From Bacteroidales bacterium (GTDB lineage Bacteria > Bacteroidota > Bacteroidia > Bacteroidales > UBA932), in the NCBI GenBank assembly GCA_004554455.1, contig SFMG01000009.1, positions 1-51,352 on the forward strand: 51,352 nt of DNA, read 5' to 3'. A program made the position numbers and the translations under genes. Under the pieces are notes generated by a model. That model had not been told where the DNA came from and did not search any database. It worked only from the letters and a program-made list of their open reading frames with translations. Below are positions 8,183 to 18,018 of the stretch, in pieces; within the stretch, counting starts at the first letter, position 1, and each line of letters starts with the position of its first letter.

Positions 8183-9049
8183 TCAGAGCTCGAAAGAAAT
8201 GAAGGCGTCGAGGGAGGCATTGCTTTCCGCGATGCCTTCTATGCTGTCCGGCAGATTGTGGAAGAAATCCACTCCAGTGAGGAGCTCTAGGCTGTCCACA
8301 GGAAGGGTGAAATCGCTGTATTTCACCTTTTTGTAGGCTTTGTGAGGCAGCCAGAACCCTATGCAGCAGGCCCTGTCCCCGGCTTTGGAGAGTTTGAGCA
8401 GGGCCTTGTAGTAATAGTTAGGCACGGGAAGGCTGCGGCCGTCGTTGCGGTTGGTTATGCTGATTATCTCCTCGTTGCCGCCACGGGTTCGGTAGCAGGC
8501 CCCGGTCACCACATAGAGCGTGTCCCCCGGAGGCACCATTTCCCTTACAGCGGCCTCCAGCTTTGACCATATCCCGCCGTTGAATCCGTTCTGTATCTGC
8601 GGGGTCATATTTGTGGAGTAATAGGTCTGCGCCATCATCCCCTCCACGGCGTTTCGGTCCGCATTGGGAATCTGATGACCTCTGGCGTAGAAATTCCTCG
8701 AATAGCCATCCGTGCTGACTTCCACTCCGTATCCCTGTCTGACATCGGTCTGGCTGTCCTGAGGAATCTTCGGGTCGTAGGCCCAGCTTTCCTCTCTTCC
8801 GCTGCTCATGTCCGCCTCGCAGAGGGGGTAGGCGACCCAGCTTGCGCTCATCGTCCCGGCATCGTAGAGCATACTGTAATTGCGTCTTGAGCCAAGTTCG
8901 TGACTGATGAACTGCCCCTCGGCGCCGCTGACTATTGCCGGAAGTTCCGGCCACTGCGGATAGCTTACCGTTTCTGCCACTTGCTTCAGGCCGCAGGCTT
9001 CGGTAAGATATAATGCCGCCAAAAGGTGCAAGATTCCTATTATCTTCAT
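8183..9049 (-). CDS. Secreted DNA/RNA non-specific endonuclease (NUC1, beta-beta-alpha-Me)
   Basis: A 288-residue exported nuclease. Its N-terminal hydrophobic leader MKIIGILHLLAALYLTEACG may be a lipoprotein signal, with Cys in a weak lipobox. The beta-beta-alpha-metal site is present: the catalytic His lies in YARGHQIPNADRN and the metal-binding Asn in NMTPQIQNGFNGGIWSKLE. These enzymes degrade DNA and RNA outside the cytoplasm. The start at 9049 is chosen because an upstream ATG at 9064 is almost on the -7 box (9072-9079) and would be leaderless. A homologue without the catalytic motif is at 28618-29547. Confidence 0.9.
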   Translation of the reverse strand: MKIIGILHLLAALYLTEACGLKQVAETVSYPQWPELPAIVSGAEGQFISHELGSRRNYSMLYDAGTMSASWVAYPLCEADMSSGREESWAYDPKIPQDSQTDVRQGYGVEVSTDGYSRNFYARGHQIPNADRNAVEGMMAQTYYSTNMTPQIQNGFNGGIWSKLEAAVREMVPPGDTLYVVTGACYRTRGGNEEIISITNRNDGRSLPVPNYYYKALLKLSKAGDRACCIGFWLPHKAYKKVKYSDFTLPVDSLELLTGVDFFHNLPDSIEGIAESNASLDAFISFEL

Positions 9050-9071
9050 TTTTCTTGCTTTCATATCGCGT

Positions 9072-9079
9072 CAAATTTA
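9072..9079 (-). promoter_or_regulatory. -7 box for NUC1 gene
   Basis: Minus-strand TAAATTTG matches TAnnTTTG. Its distance favours the ATG at 9049 over the one at 9064. Confidence 0.45.
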
Positions 9080-9160
9080 CTCATTTTCTCTATCTTTACG
9101 CTCTATTTTTCGAAGATTGCCTGAGACCTGGCTGAAGAATGGTCTTCAAATAGTTACTAA

Positions 9161-10390
9161 ATGCAGAAAATGAAGAATCTTGGAAACGGGGTCAGCTACA
9201 TTGGAATGGATGACCTGACATTGGACCTTTTCGAAGGACAGTACATCTTGCCTGAGGGCGTGTCTTACAATTCATATCTCATCGATGACGAGAAGATTGC
9301 GGTGCTCGACACCGTTGATGCGCGCTGTGGGGATGCCTGGTTCGAAGAGATTTCCGCCGTTCTCGGGGACCGTACGCCGGACTTTCTGGTCGTGCATCAT
9401 CTCGAACCGGACCACTCGGGAATGATCGCGGAATTCATCAGGCGCTATCCTTCCGCCCGCATAGTCGCAGGCGCAAAGGCCCTTCAGATGCTGCCCCAGT
9501 TCCTTCCGGAGGATATGCTGCTCTCCGGGGATTCACTCTGCAGCGTTGCGGAGGGGGACGTGCTCGACCTGGGCAGTCACAAGCTGAAATTCATATCCGC
9601 CCCTATGGTGCACTGGCCTGAGGTGATGATGAGCTATGATCTTTCGGACAGAGTCTTCTATTCGGCCGACGCCTTCGGAAAGTTCGGCGCACTGGGAAAA
9701 TGCGGATTCTACGGCAGTGAGGACGAGGAATGGACCTGCGAGGCCCGCAGGTACTATTTCAACATAGTCGGCAAATACGGCGTGCAGGTGCAGGCCCTGC
9801 TCAAGAAGGCCTCCACTCTCGACATCAAGGCCATACGCCCTCTTCACGGTCCTCTTCTCGGCTGCCGCTTCGACGGCTGCGACGGGGCGGAAGACAGTCT
9901 CGGAAAATATCTTGAGCTCTATGACTGCTGGAGTGCATACAGGCCTGAGACCGAGGGTATATTCATTGCCGTGGCTTCCATTCACGGAGGCACCCTCGCC
10001 GCAGCTGAGAAGTTCGCGGAGATTCTCCGTGCCAAGGGTGCGGGAAGGGTAGTGGTAAGCGACCTGAGCCGCAGCGACATAGCCGAGAATGTCGAGGACG
10101 CCTTCAGACATTCCAAGATGGTGCTTGCCTGCGCTTCCTATGACGGAGGCATCTTCAGCCCTATGTCCGATTTCCTTCACCGCCTCGGCGCCAAGGGTTA
10201 CCGTTCGCGCAAAGTTGCCCTGCTCGAGAACGGTTCCTGGGCTCCTTGTGCAGCCCGTGTTATGAAGGATAAGCTCGCCCTGATGAAGGATGTCGAGATT
10301 GTCGGCAAGCCGGTGACCGTGCGCAGCCGCCTCAAGTCTTCCGATATCCCGGCTCTTGAGGAACTGGCTGACGCCATCATCAATGCCTGA
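9161..10390 (+). CDS. fprA: FprA-type flavodiiron protein
   Basis: A 409-residue A-type flavoprotein, which reduces O2 to water and/or NO to N2O in anaerobes. The N-terminal metallo-beta-lactamase-like domain keeps all diiron ligands: H80, E82, D84 and H85 in HHLEPDHSG, H151 in MVHWPE, D170 in YSADAFG and H229 in PLHGP. The C-terminal flavodoxin domain (about 262-409) starts at IFIAVASIHGGT. There is no rubredoxin extension, so a separate electron donor is needed. A near-consensus box (TATCTTTA, 9091-9098) lies upstream. The gene ends tail-to-tail with the CoA-ligase gene, overlapping it by 11 bp. Confidence 0.95.
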   Translation: MQKMKNLGNGVSYIGMDDLTLDLFEGQYILPEGVSYNSYLIDDEKIAVLDTVDARCGDAWFEEISAVLGDRTPDFLVVHHLEPDHSGMIAEFIRRYPSARIVAGAKALQMLPQFLPEDMLLSGDSLCSVAEGDVLDLGSHKLKFISAPMVHWPEVMMSYDLSDRVFYSADAFGKFGALGKCGFYGSEDEEWTCEARRYYFNIVGKYGVQVQALLKKASTLDIKAIRPLHGPLLGCRFDGCDGAEDSLGKYLELYDCWSAYRPETEGIFIAVASIHGGTLAAAEKFAEILRAKGAGRVVVSDLSRSDIAENVEDAFRHSKMVLACASYDGGIFSPMSDFLHRLGAKGYRSRKVALLENGSWAPCAARVMKDKLALMKDVEIVGKPVTVRSRLKSSDIPALEELADAIINA

Positions 10391-11678
10391 GGTCGAAGAA
10401 CTTCACGACCTTCCGGCTCATAGGCGGCATCTGCATTTTCGCAATGATTTCAGGCGCCTCGAAGACTACGTCCGGCGCCACCCTTACCTTTGAGCGGAAA
10501 ATATCCTTTATCTGCTTGACAAAGCTCTCGCTGTGATTGTCACTGGCCAGTTTTATCTGAACCTGGTCGGTGCCGAGCGAGTTGGTATATACTTCCACGA
10601 CATAGCTCTTGACTTCAGGTATGTTGTCCAGTATGTCGAAGAGTGCAGGTGGATAGAGTGTGGTGCCCTTGAACTTTATCATCTGCCCCTTGCGGCCTAT
10701 CACGCTGCTCAGACGGGTACTGTTGCGTCCGCAGGCGCAGGGACTGTCGTAGTGTATGCATATATCTCCGGTGCGGAAGCGTACCAGCGGCATTCCTTCC
10801 ACTCCGAGCGTGGTGATCGTGACTTCTCCGCTTTCGCCCTCTGCCACGGGATTCCCCTCGTCGTCCAGGAACTCGACTATGATGAGGTCGGCTGGTACGT
10901 GGTTGCCGCAGTGGCAGGAGCACTCGGTAAACGAGGCCTGCATTTCGGTCGAGGCGTAGGTCGAGTAGAGCTCCAGCTCCGGCCATTTTTCGTGTATGCG
11001 GCTGCCCAGGGTGGTGAGATTTCCGTCCGGCTGACGCAGGGCCTCGCCAATGCATATAGCCTTGCGCAGGCTGCAGGAACGGTAGTCTATCCCGTTTTCC
11101 TCGGCGAAGGCAATGAGTTTCATCAGGAAAGAAGGCACGCACATGCAGACCGTCGGGTGTATGGAATTGATGGTGTTCCACTGCAGTTCCGGTATTCCGT
11201 TTCCAACGCGTATCACTCCCATTCCCAGGGCTCTCGCTCCCAACCAGTAGGCCAGTCCGGCCATGAAGCGGCGGTCTATGGTGGTCATCAGCTGCATTAT
11301 GTCGTTACGGCTGCATCCCGCCATCGTGAATGAACTCAGCTCGTTGTATCCGAGGCGGTCCAGGTCGTTCTCGGTAAGGGCGAAGACCACCGGCTCACCA
11401 AGGGTTCCGGAGGTGGTGACATAATCTACTATCTGAGAGGAGTCCACACAGAGGAAGTCCTTGTTGCGAAGCTGGAGATCCTGTTTCGTGGTGACGGGGA
11501 GTCGGCGCAGGTCCTCTATGGTCCTGATGTCGGCAGGTCTGATCTTGCACGAGTCGAAAAGCTCACGGTAGAAAGCCGAGTTCGTGTAAGCGTAATCGAT
11601 AGCCTCGTGGAGACGTGCTTCCTGGAAGGAGCGTATCTCTTCCGCGGAGCGATAGTGAAGTCCGTTGTCTCTAAGCAT
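10380..11678 (-). CDS. Phenylacetate-CoA-ligase-like adenylate-forming enzyme
   Basis: A 432-residue PaaK-type AMP-binding ligase and the last gene of the polyene-type operon. The phosphate-binding motif is VTTSGTLGEP (about residues 87-96). Other conserved parts are YSTYASTEM, the RFRTGDIC adenylation motif and a C-terminal swivel domain. A Cys-rich insertion (CSCHC near the middle and CACGR after RTGD) resembles the metal-binding Cys of PaaK relatives. In such clusters the ligase is expected to activate an aryl or acyl starter acid and load it on CoA or ACP. It overlaps the upstream oxidoreductase gene by 8 bp. The substrate is not readable. Confidence 0.85.
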   Translation of the reverse strand: MLRDNGLHYRSAEEIRSFQEARLHEAIDYAYTNSAFYRELFDSCKIRPADIRTIEDLRRLPVTTKQDLQLRNKDFLCVDSSQIVDYVTTSGTLGEPVVFALTENDLDRLGYNELSSFTMAGCSRNDIMQLMTTIDRRFMAGLAYWLGARALGMGVIRVGNGIPELQWNTINSIHPTVCMCVPSFLMKLIAFAEENGIDYRSCSLRKAICIGEALRQPDGNLTTLGSRIHEKWPELELYSTYASTEMQASFTECSCHCGNHVPADLIIVEFLDDEGNPVAEGESGEVTITTLGVEGMPLVRFRTGDICIHYDSPCACGRNSTRLSSVIGRKGQMIKFKGTTLYPPALFDILDNIPEVKSYVVEVYTNSLGTDQVQIKLASDNHSESFVKQIKDIFRSKVRVAPDVVFEAPEIIAKMQMPPMSRKVVKFFDLRH

Positions 11679-13164
11679 TGCCTATTTTTTTAGTAAGATA
11701 TTCAGTTCCAAGTATTTCGCTGCAGGTAACGGAGGCGGAGACCGCCACTCCTATGGCTCCGTGCAGGTTCAGGTTCTGTCCGGTGATGAGCAGGTTGCCA
11801 ATCTTGGTCCTTGGCGGAAGGTGGTTGACCATAGGGTTGTGCCAGTCCTTGACTATGCCGTAGGCGCTTCCGTCCGGGGTTCCGGTATAATCCCTGTAGC
11901 TCAGCGGAGACGAGGAACAGACCTTCTCGATATTCCCCCTGAACTCCGGGAAATGGGAGGAAACGAATTCTATCATCCTCTCTTCCATCGCCTGCTTGAA
12001 TTCCAGATATTCCGGTCCCCTGTGTCCGCTCAGGGTGTTCTCCCAGCGGGCGTAATCCTCCTTGAACATAGGGGTCATCAGCGTGGCCACGTCGCAGTAG
12101 CGTATGTCCTTGCCCGGCTGCATGCTCATCAGTACGGCCGGCACGTTGTAGCCCCTGTAGTCCAGATGCATGTCCCAGGTGTCCTCGCGGCGGTAGAGGT
12201 AGTAGTTGCGGTTGATATACGGCACCGTGGCCGGCTTGAAGAGCAGATATGTGGTGAAGATTCCGTAGGAGTTTTCCAGAGAATTCACCCTGGTGAAGAA
12301 GGCCTTCTTGATTACGCTGTTGTTCTCCAGCAGAGAGAGGGTCAGACTCGGGTGAATGGCCGAAATCAGCCAGTCGCAGGCTATCCTCTCCTCTCCGTTC
12401 ACCTCCACGTATTCGGCCTTCGGGCCCTCGAGGTGTATCTTTGTGACTGCGGAGAGAGTCCTTACCTCGCCGCCGTTTGCGCGTATCACATCCACCATTG
12501 CGTCAGCCACGTGCTGCGTACCGCCGACGAAGCGGTAGGCGCCTTCTATGTTCGAGTGGTTGACCATCGCATGCTCGTATATTGACGACTTCTCCTTTTC
12601 GCCGCCGTAGAGCGTGTTGCTGCCGGCCAGAATGTTGCGCAGCAGTCCGTTTCCCGTGCAGCGGCAGATTTCGTCATATATGGGCCTACCCATATATTCC
12701 ATCCCTCCGGAGGATATATGCCCTGAACGCAGCACTTCGGGGCTGATCATATTCCCGACGTGGCGAATGGTGTCGCAGTAGCTGCGTATGCCGTCCACTT
12801 CGTCCGGGAAGTCGGCCGCAAGTGTGTCGATAAAGCGTTCGTAGCCCATTGCGTGGCGGAATTCGCGTCCGTCACCGAAACGTATCACGTCGAAGCCGTC
12901 TTCGTCCAGCTTGAGCAATTTCAGCTTGTCGGCTATGCCGTAGTATTTGAAATACTGGTGCATTATCTGCCCTTCGCTGAGACTGCCCACATAGTGTATG
13001 CCGGTGTCGAGTATGTAGCGGCCGCGCCGGAAGGACTGGAAACAGCCTCCCAGGCTGCGCTCCTTTTCGAGGACCAGCACCTTGAATCCTTCCCGGCTCA
13101 GGGTGATGCCGCAGGCGAGCCCGCCGAAACCGGCACCTATTATTATAACGTCATATTTCTCCAT
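11671..13164 (-). CDS. Phytoene-desaturase-like FAD-dependent oxidoreductase
   Basis: A 497-residue flavoprotein of the carotenoid desaturase/retinol saturase superfamily. The FAD-binding motif is VIIIGAGFGGLACGITLSR (residues 6-24), followed by LEKERSLGGCF. The C-terminal FAD contact is LLITGQNLNLHGAIG. In polyene pigment clusters such an enzyme could introduce or reduce double bonds or modify the ring; the actual reaction is inference. It starts 1 nt after the stop of the trifunctional gene, so the two are coupled. Confidence 0.85.
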   Translation of the reverse strand: MEKYDVIIIGAGFGGLACGITLSREGFKVLVLEKERSLGGCFQSFRRGRYILDTGIHYVGSLSEGQIMHQYFKYYGIADKLKLLKLDEDGFDVIRFGDGREFRHAMGYERFIDTLAADFPDEVDGIRSYCDTIRHVGNMISPEVLRSGHISSGGMEYMGRPIYDEICRCTGNGLLRNILAGSNTLYGGEKEKSSIYEHAMVNHSNIEGAYRFVGGTQHVADAMVDVIRANGGEVRTLSAVTKIHLEGPKAEYVEVNGEERIACDWLISAIHPSLTLSLLENNSVIKKAFFTRVNSLENSYGIFTTYLLFKPATVPYINRNYYLYRREDTWDMHLDYRGYNVPAVLMSMQPGKDIRYCDVATLMTPMFKEDYARWENTLSGHRGPEYLEFKQAMEERMIEFVSSHFPEFRGNIEKVCSSSPLSYRDYTGTPDGSAYGIVKDWHNPMVNHLPPRTKIGNLLITGQNLNLHGAIGVAVSASVTCSEILGTEYLTKKIGNA

Positions 13165-13165
13165 T

Positions 13166-16100
13166 TCACTTCATTTCTACGAAATCCTTCCCCTGCGGGA
13201 TGATGATGCGGCCGCCTTCACGCAGCCTGGAGCGGCATTTCTCCAGCAGGTCCAGGTCTTCCGCGAGACTGCCGCCGACAATGAATACGTCCGCTTCGCA
13301 GAGCTCGGCCTCCCTCGGGTCGGCGCAGATGAATTCCACGTTCGACCTGGCTCCGCCATAGCGGCCTCCGGCCATATAGCAGCCCCTGGCTATCTCAATG
13401 TTTTCGGCGCAGGCGTCTATGCCCGTGACCTTGCGCCCGTGTGAGAGCATCGCCAGCAGCAGGGCCCTTGCTCCCGTTCCGCATGCCAGGTCCACAATGC
13501 AGGCATCCCTGGCTATGCTTCTTTCCATTTTGTCCCAGAATCCGCTTGCCCTGCACTCGCGCCTTGTCTCACGCCAGAGATCCGCGCCCCGGTAGAGGTA
13601 ATTGCTCAGCAGCGCACGGCCAACGTAGAAGTTGGTCCCGACGTGGTTGAATTCGGCGTTGAGTTTCCCGTACTCTGCGGCGAACCACTTGCGCCACAGC
13701 TTGGCCCTGCTTCTGGCATCTTCCCCGAAGCGTGGGTCGTTCCATGCGACCTTCGGGAACACCACGCGGGCGAAGAGGGAAGGACGGCACTGCTGGTCCT
13801 GGCCTTTTGGGCATACATAGCCCGTACCGTAATAGACCACCGGCAGTATGTCCAGATTATATTGTTCCGCAAGCATAAAAGCCCCCTTGTGGAAGCGTAT
13901 GATGTCTCCGTCGAAGGACCTGGTCGCCTCGGGGAATACGGCTATGGAATAGCCCTCCTCTATCTTGCTTCCTATCTTTTCCGGCATTCTGTCAAAGCCC
14001 TTTCCTGCATCCAGGAAGTCGCTGTAGCGCACTATCGGTCCGAGCAGGGGATTGCGGAAAACCCCTCCCTTGGTAATCATCACCAGTTTTGGAGTAAGAG
14101 CTATGAGCATTATCACGTCCAGCAGGGACTGGTGGTTGGCGATTATCACAGCCGGTCTGCCGTCCATATTCTCCTCACCCCTGCGTATGAAACGCACGGT
14201 AGGGACTATCCTTATGAAGTTCTTGCAGAAGCCGTGGCACCAGTAGTGGAAGAAATTCTTTTTCCATCTTTCAGGAAGAGGCGTAATGCAGAGCAGGCCG
14301 GCCAGTATGTCGGTGACAATGAAGCCGCTGACGAGTATGCCCCAGATCCAGATGCTGTGCAATATGCATGGCAGTTCCGCCGGGTAGAGATGTTTTGAGG
14401 CGGGTTTGCTGACCAGCAGGCGGAACAGCAGGGGCTGTATGGTGAATTCCATCAGCAGCACCACCCCTATGCCCAGCACCGTCACCAGGCCTATGGACTT
14501 CATTGCCGGGTGGCGGGCGATGACCAGCACTCCCAGGCCTATGAGCAAGGTCAGCGCGGAGTAGAAGATGGCGCTCTTGTGGGAAGAGAGCAGGCTCGAA
14601 CCGTCGCGATGCCTGGCCATCAGCCCATCCATTATGAATATGCTGAAGTCGTCTCCTATGCCGAATATGAAGGTGGCGAGTATTATGCTGACTATGTTGA
14701 ACTCTATACCCAGCATTGCCATCAGTCCCAGGATGACCACCCAGCCCGCCAGCATAGGCAGGAAGGCCAGAATTGCCAGCTCCAGGCGGCCGTACGAGAT
14801 CCAGAGGGCGAGGAAGACTATTATTGAGGATATGTACAATATGAAATTGAAGTCGTCGGATATGTCTTCCGCCATCCTTCCTGCCCAGTAGCCGCGGTCG
14901 GCTATGGCGCAGCCCCCGCAGTCTTCGAGTGCCTTGTAAACCTCGGCTTTCTGATTTTCGTCTATGCTTATCCTGCTCACCAGCAGCGCTTTCCCATCTT
15001 CGTTGGAGATCCAGTCACGGAGCAGCGGGCTGGACTCCAGAGTCTCCGGCTTCCACTCGCATATCTCATATTCCCTGTCCATCAGCTGCTCGAACGCGGC
15101 GAAGGCGTTCTCGCGGAAACCGGCCCTGAGGGCTTCGCTGCGCAGCATATTCCTGACATTTTCTCTCTTTCCGGCCCACCATCCGTTCCAGCGTTCCAGT
15201 TTTGCCCGCTGCTCTTCCTCCGTAAATACATAGTCCCCGGCACAGGCGCAGTTGCCTATGCTGCCTGCGGCACGGAGACTGTCCAGGGCGACACGCAGAG
15301 CGAGGTAGTTCTCCCTTGCCTCGTCCATGTCCTCGCCCGAGGAAATGAGATAGCAGCCTTCGTTTCCTCCCGTTATGGACTCCAGACGGGTTTCCGCAGC
15401 CTTCATCTCAGGGGACATCCAGTTCAGCTTGTTCATATCCGCGTCGAAGCGGACCTTTCCGCAGAAGAAGGCGCAGATCACAATCAGCAGCAGTACTCCG
15501 CCTGCGACCCAGCGATTGCGGTCAAGGGGGTAGTCCACCGCCTTCTCTACCAGAATCTGGGCCTTGCGTTTCTCCTTGCCCTTTTCGCTCCGCAGGAAAT
15601 GCGGGAGGAAGACCAGGCAGAAGATGGTGGTGCCTATGAGGGTGAGGGAGGCGAAGAGCCCGAAGTCGTGCAGCAGCGAGGAGGAGGTGAAGATCAGGGC
15701 GGCGAAGGCGGCAATGGTCGTGAAACTGCCCAGGGTGAGGGGATAGGCCATTTCCACGATTATGCGTTTAGGGTCGTGACAGTGGTTGCTGTGTGCGACG
15801 ACGTGTATGGAATAGCTCAGGGCCACGCCCAGCACCGCGGCTCCCGCTCCCACGGCTATGGCCGAAATGCTGCCCTGTATGAAGTGGATCAGACACAGGG
15901 CGAAAAGGCTGCCGTATGCTACCGGCGCGATTATCAGCGCTATGGCTGCCTTGCTGCGGAAGGAGACGCTTATCAGCAGTATTATGGCCAGCAGCGCTAT
16001 GAAGACCGTGAGCAGGGTGTCTTTCTTAATGACTTCGGCATTGCCTGCCGCCACACTGGCAGAGCCGAAATATTCCACTTTCATCCCGCTTTCTTCCGCC

Positions 16101-16798
16101 GTTTCCGCGCAGGCTTTTTTCAACTCCCTGTCCAGTCTGGCGTTGGAGCCGGTCTCGCCCATCGAGGAGGCCGGGTCGGCGAACATAAGCAGGTTCTGCA
16201 TATCCTTTGAAAATATATGCCCGCCGAGCAGTTCATATTCGCCGCCGTCGCTGAAGTCGTTGAAACTCTGCAGTCTGTCGCTCGCCAGGGCGAGCGGGTC
16301 GCGCAGCAATATGCGTCCCATCACCATGCCGGCCGGCGTCGAAAGCAGGGCGTGGCAGTTCTCCACGGCCTCCCTTATACCTTCGGGCGTCGTGAGACTG
16401 TCCAGGCGCGCGTAGTCCTCTGCGTCGAGGTAGAGGGGCAGACGTTCATATATGAAATCCGCGGCGCTATCCATAGTCCCGGCGTCCACGCCTGCGTCCA
16501 CACGGCTGAGCAGCCCTTCGTCGAGACTGCCCTGCAGCTTGTCGGCAAGCAGGTCCGCGGCGTCGCAGAGTTCGTAGGGATCGTCGCTGCCGGAGATTAT
16601 GAAGACCGTCTTGTCCTTCATTTTCAGGTCCGCGAAGGCCTCTCCTCCCGCATCCGGGAAGAAGTCGCTGATGTCTTCGCTGTAATCCAGCCTGAAGGCG
16701 AAAAACGCCATAAGCCCCGCAGTGGCCAGGATAAGCAGCCAAAGCAGGGAACGACGTTTTTCCAGTCTGTCATAAAGCCCGGTGAGGAATCTTATCAT
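13166..16798 (-). CDS. Trifunctional MMPL transporter / lysophospholipid acyltransferase / SAM methyltransferase
   Basis: A 1210-residue, three-part protein. Residues 1-795 are an RND/MMPL-type exporter: two periplasmic loops, with helix groups at about 15-36, 260-405, 430-446 and 650-795. Residues 808-1050 are a PlsC-like acyltransferase with H889/D894 in NHQSLLD and the FPEATRS motif at 955-961. Residues 1060-1210 form a short class I methyltransferase-like fold with VDLACGTGA at 1102-1110. This architecture is known in Bacteroidota polyene/flexirubin clusters. It probably moves and anchors the polyene product on a lipid. It overlaps the glycosyltransferase gene by 4 bp (ATGA). Confidence 0.9.
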   Translation of the reverse strand: MIRFLTGLYDRLEKRRSLLWLLILATAGLMAFFAFRLDYSEDISDFFPDAGGEAFADLKMKDKTVFIISGSDDPYELCDAADLLADKLQGSLDEGLLSRVDAGVDAGTMDSAADFIYERLPLYLDAEDYARLDSLTTPEGIREAVENCHALLSTPAGMVMGRILLRDPLALASDRLQSFNDFSDGGEYELLGGHIFSKDMQNLLMFADPASSMGETGSNARLDRELKKACAETAEESGMKVEYFGSASVAAGNAEVIKKDTLLTVFIALLAIILLISVSFRSKAAIALIIAPVAYGSLFALCLIHFIQGSISAIAVGAGAAVLGVALSYSIHVVAHSNHCHDPKRIIVEMAYPLTLGSFTTIAAFAALIFTSSSLLHDFGLFASLTLIGTTIFCLVFLPHFLRSEKGKEKRKAQILVEKAVDYPLDRNRWVAGGVLLLIVICAFFCGKVRFDADMNKLNWMSPEMKAAETRLESITGGNEGCYLISSGEDMDEARENYLALRVALDSLRAAGSIGNCACAGDYVFTEEEQRAKLERWNGWWAGKRENVRNMLRSEALRAGFRENAFAAFEQLMDREYEICEWKPETLESSPLLRDWISNEDGKALLVSRISIDENQKAEVYKALEDCGGCAIADRGYWAGRMAEDISDDFNFILYISSIIVFLALWISYGRLELAILAFLPMLAGWVVILGLMAMLGIEFNIVSIILATFIFGIGDDFSIFIMDGLMARHRDGSSLLSSHKSAIFYSALTLLIGLGVLVIARHPAMKSIGLVTVLGIGVVLLMEFTIQPLLFRLLVSKPASKHLYPAELPCILHSIWIWGILVSGFIVTDILAGLLCITPLPERWKKNFFHYWCHGFCKNFIRIVPTVRFIRRGEENMDGRPAVIIANHQSLLDVIMLIALTPKLVMITKGGVFRNPLLGPIVRYSDFLDAGKGFDRMPEKIGSKIEEGYSIAVFPEATRSFDGDIIRFHKGAFMLAEQYNLDILPVVYYGTGYVCPKGQDQQCRPSLFARVVFPKVAWNDPRFGEDARSRAKLWRKWFAAEYGKLNAEFNHVGTNFYVGRALLSNYLYRGADLWRETRRECRASGFWDKMERSIARDACIVDLACGTGARALLLAMLSHGRKVTGIDACAENIEIARGCYMAGGRYGGARSNVEFICADPREAELCEADVFIVGGSLAEDLDLLEKCRSRLREGGRIIIPQGKDFVEMK

Positions 16799-18018
16799 GC
16801 TTTCTGACTTTTTTTCGATTTGAATATCGCGAGCGAGACGTAGCCCAGAAGCGAGGTTCCGAGCCCGGCAAAGCTGGCCAGCAGGAAGGAACCTATGAAA
16901 TACTGCATCCAGACATTGATGTCACCGGCCCATTCCCAGAACTTCAGACCCTTGAGTATGAAGTCCATTATGGTGCTCTCGTCGCTCAGGCTCAGCAGGC
17001 ATTCGCTTCCTGTCGCCCAGGCGCCTATGCGGCAGCTGATGATAATTATCACGGGAATGAGAGGCGGGATGCCTATGGTGGAGAAGCCCATAGCAATCAA
17101 CTTGTTGAGTCTCAGCGCGTAGGCGGAAACCCCTGCCAGGAAGGTCTGGTAGCCCCAGGCCGGAATGATCCCGCAGAATACGCCCCAGCCCATCGAAGCG
17201 GCCATCTTGCCCGGCTTGTTCCGGGTGGAGGCGATGATGTGCTTCAGTTCCTCCACGTCCCCTTTGGTGAAATAGCTGATGCCTATCCAGGGGTAGTGTA
17301 TCAGTATGGCCCAGAGGAAGAGACCCGTGTTGAGCAGACTGATTCGGCCGAAGTCCCTGAGCGGCTTGAAATGTGACACCCTTTCCTCCTTTGGCGCGTA
17401 CCAGACGCGTATAGGTATGTTTTTGACGGGAATCCTGTTCCAGGCAGCCCTTACTATGATCTCAACCTCGAATTCGTAGCGCCCGGTCAGGAAATGCATC
17501 TTGCCCAGTTTTTCGAGCGGGTAGAGGCGGTAGCCGGACTGCGTGTCGGACATGCGCTTGCCTGTATCGACCATATACCAGAAGTTCGAGAAACGGTTGG
17601 CAAAGCTGTTGGCTCCGGGCATATTCTTCGCCTTGAGGTTGCGGGCTCCCACGAAGAGGGTATCCGGTTCCTGCATAGCCGCCTCCACGAAGACCGGTAT
17701 GTCGTCGGCATAGTGCTGGCCGTCGGCATCCAGGGTCAGCATATAGGAGAAGCCGTGTCTGACCGCATATTTGATTGCCAGCTTGAGCGCGCCTCCCTTG
17801 CCTCTGTTGCGGCTGTATTCGAGCAGGCGTATGCCCTCCACGCCGTGGAGCAGCGAAGAAGTCGAATCCGTGGATCCGTCGTTGACCACCAGCAGTTCGG
17901 GAGCATATTCCATAACGTCCCTGATCACGTCAAGCACGGTGCCCTCGTTGTTATATGTAGGGATGACCACAAGGCAATTCATTTCCTTCAGCCTTTCCCT
18001 GCAAGTCTTTTTGTCCAT
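16795..18018 (-). CDS. GT2 glycosyltransferase fused to DUF2062 membrane domain
   Basis: A 407-residue protein. The N-terminal family 2 glycosyltransferase (about 1-240) has VVIPTYNNEG, VVNDGSTDST and the DADGQH (DxD) motif at about 97-102, as in dolichol-phosphate-mannose synthase relatives. The C-terminal DUF2062 part (about 255-400) has several membrane helices. In this cluster it may glycosylate the polyene or its lipid carrier. The start at 18018 shares one base with the stop of the preceding dehydratase gene; a longer in-frame reading upstream lies inside that gene and is rejected. Confidence 0.88.
   Translation of the reverse strand: MDKKTCRERLKEMNCLVVIPTYNNEGTVLDVIRDVMEYAPELLVVNDGSTDSTSSLLHGVEGIRLLEYSRNRGKGGALKLAIKYAVRHGFSYMLTLDADGQHYADDIPVFVEAAMQEPDTLFVGARNLKAKNMPGANSFANRFSNFWYMVDTGKRMSDTQSGYRLYPLEKLGKMHFLTGRYEFEVEIIVRAAWNRIPVKNIPIRVWYAPKEERVSHFKPLRDFGRISLLNTGLFLWAILIHYPWIGISYFTKGDVEELKHIIASTRNKPGKMAASMGWGVFCGIIPAWGYQTFLAGVSAYALRLNKLIAMGFSTIGIPPLIPVIIIISCRIGAWATGSECLLSLSDESTIMDFILKGLKFWEWAGDINVWMQYFIGSFLLASFAGLGTSLLGYVSLAIFKSKKSQKA

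Noticed and set aside
11665..12585. 306-codon plus-strand reading opposite the FAD oxidoreductase
   Set aside because: It is antisense to a gene with clear FAD-binding motifs and has no recognizable domain.
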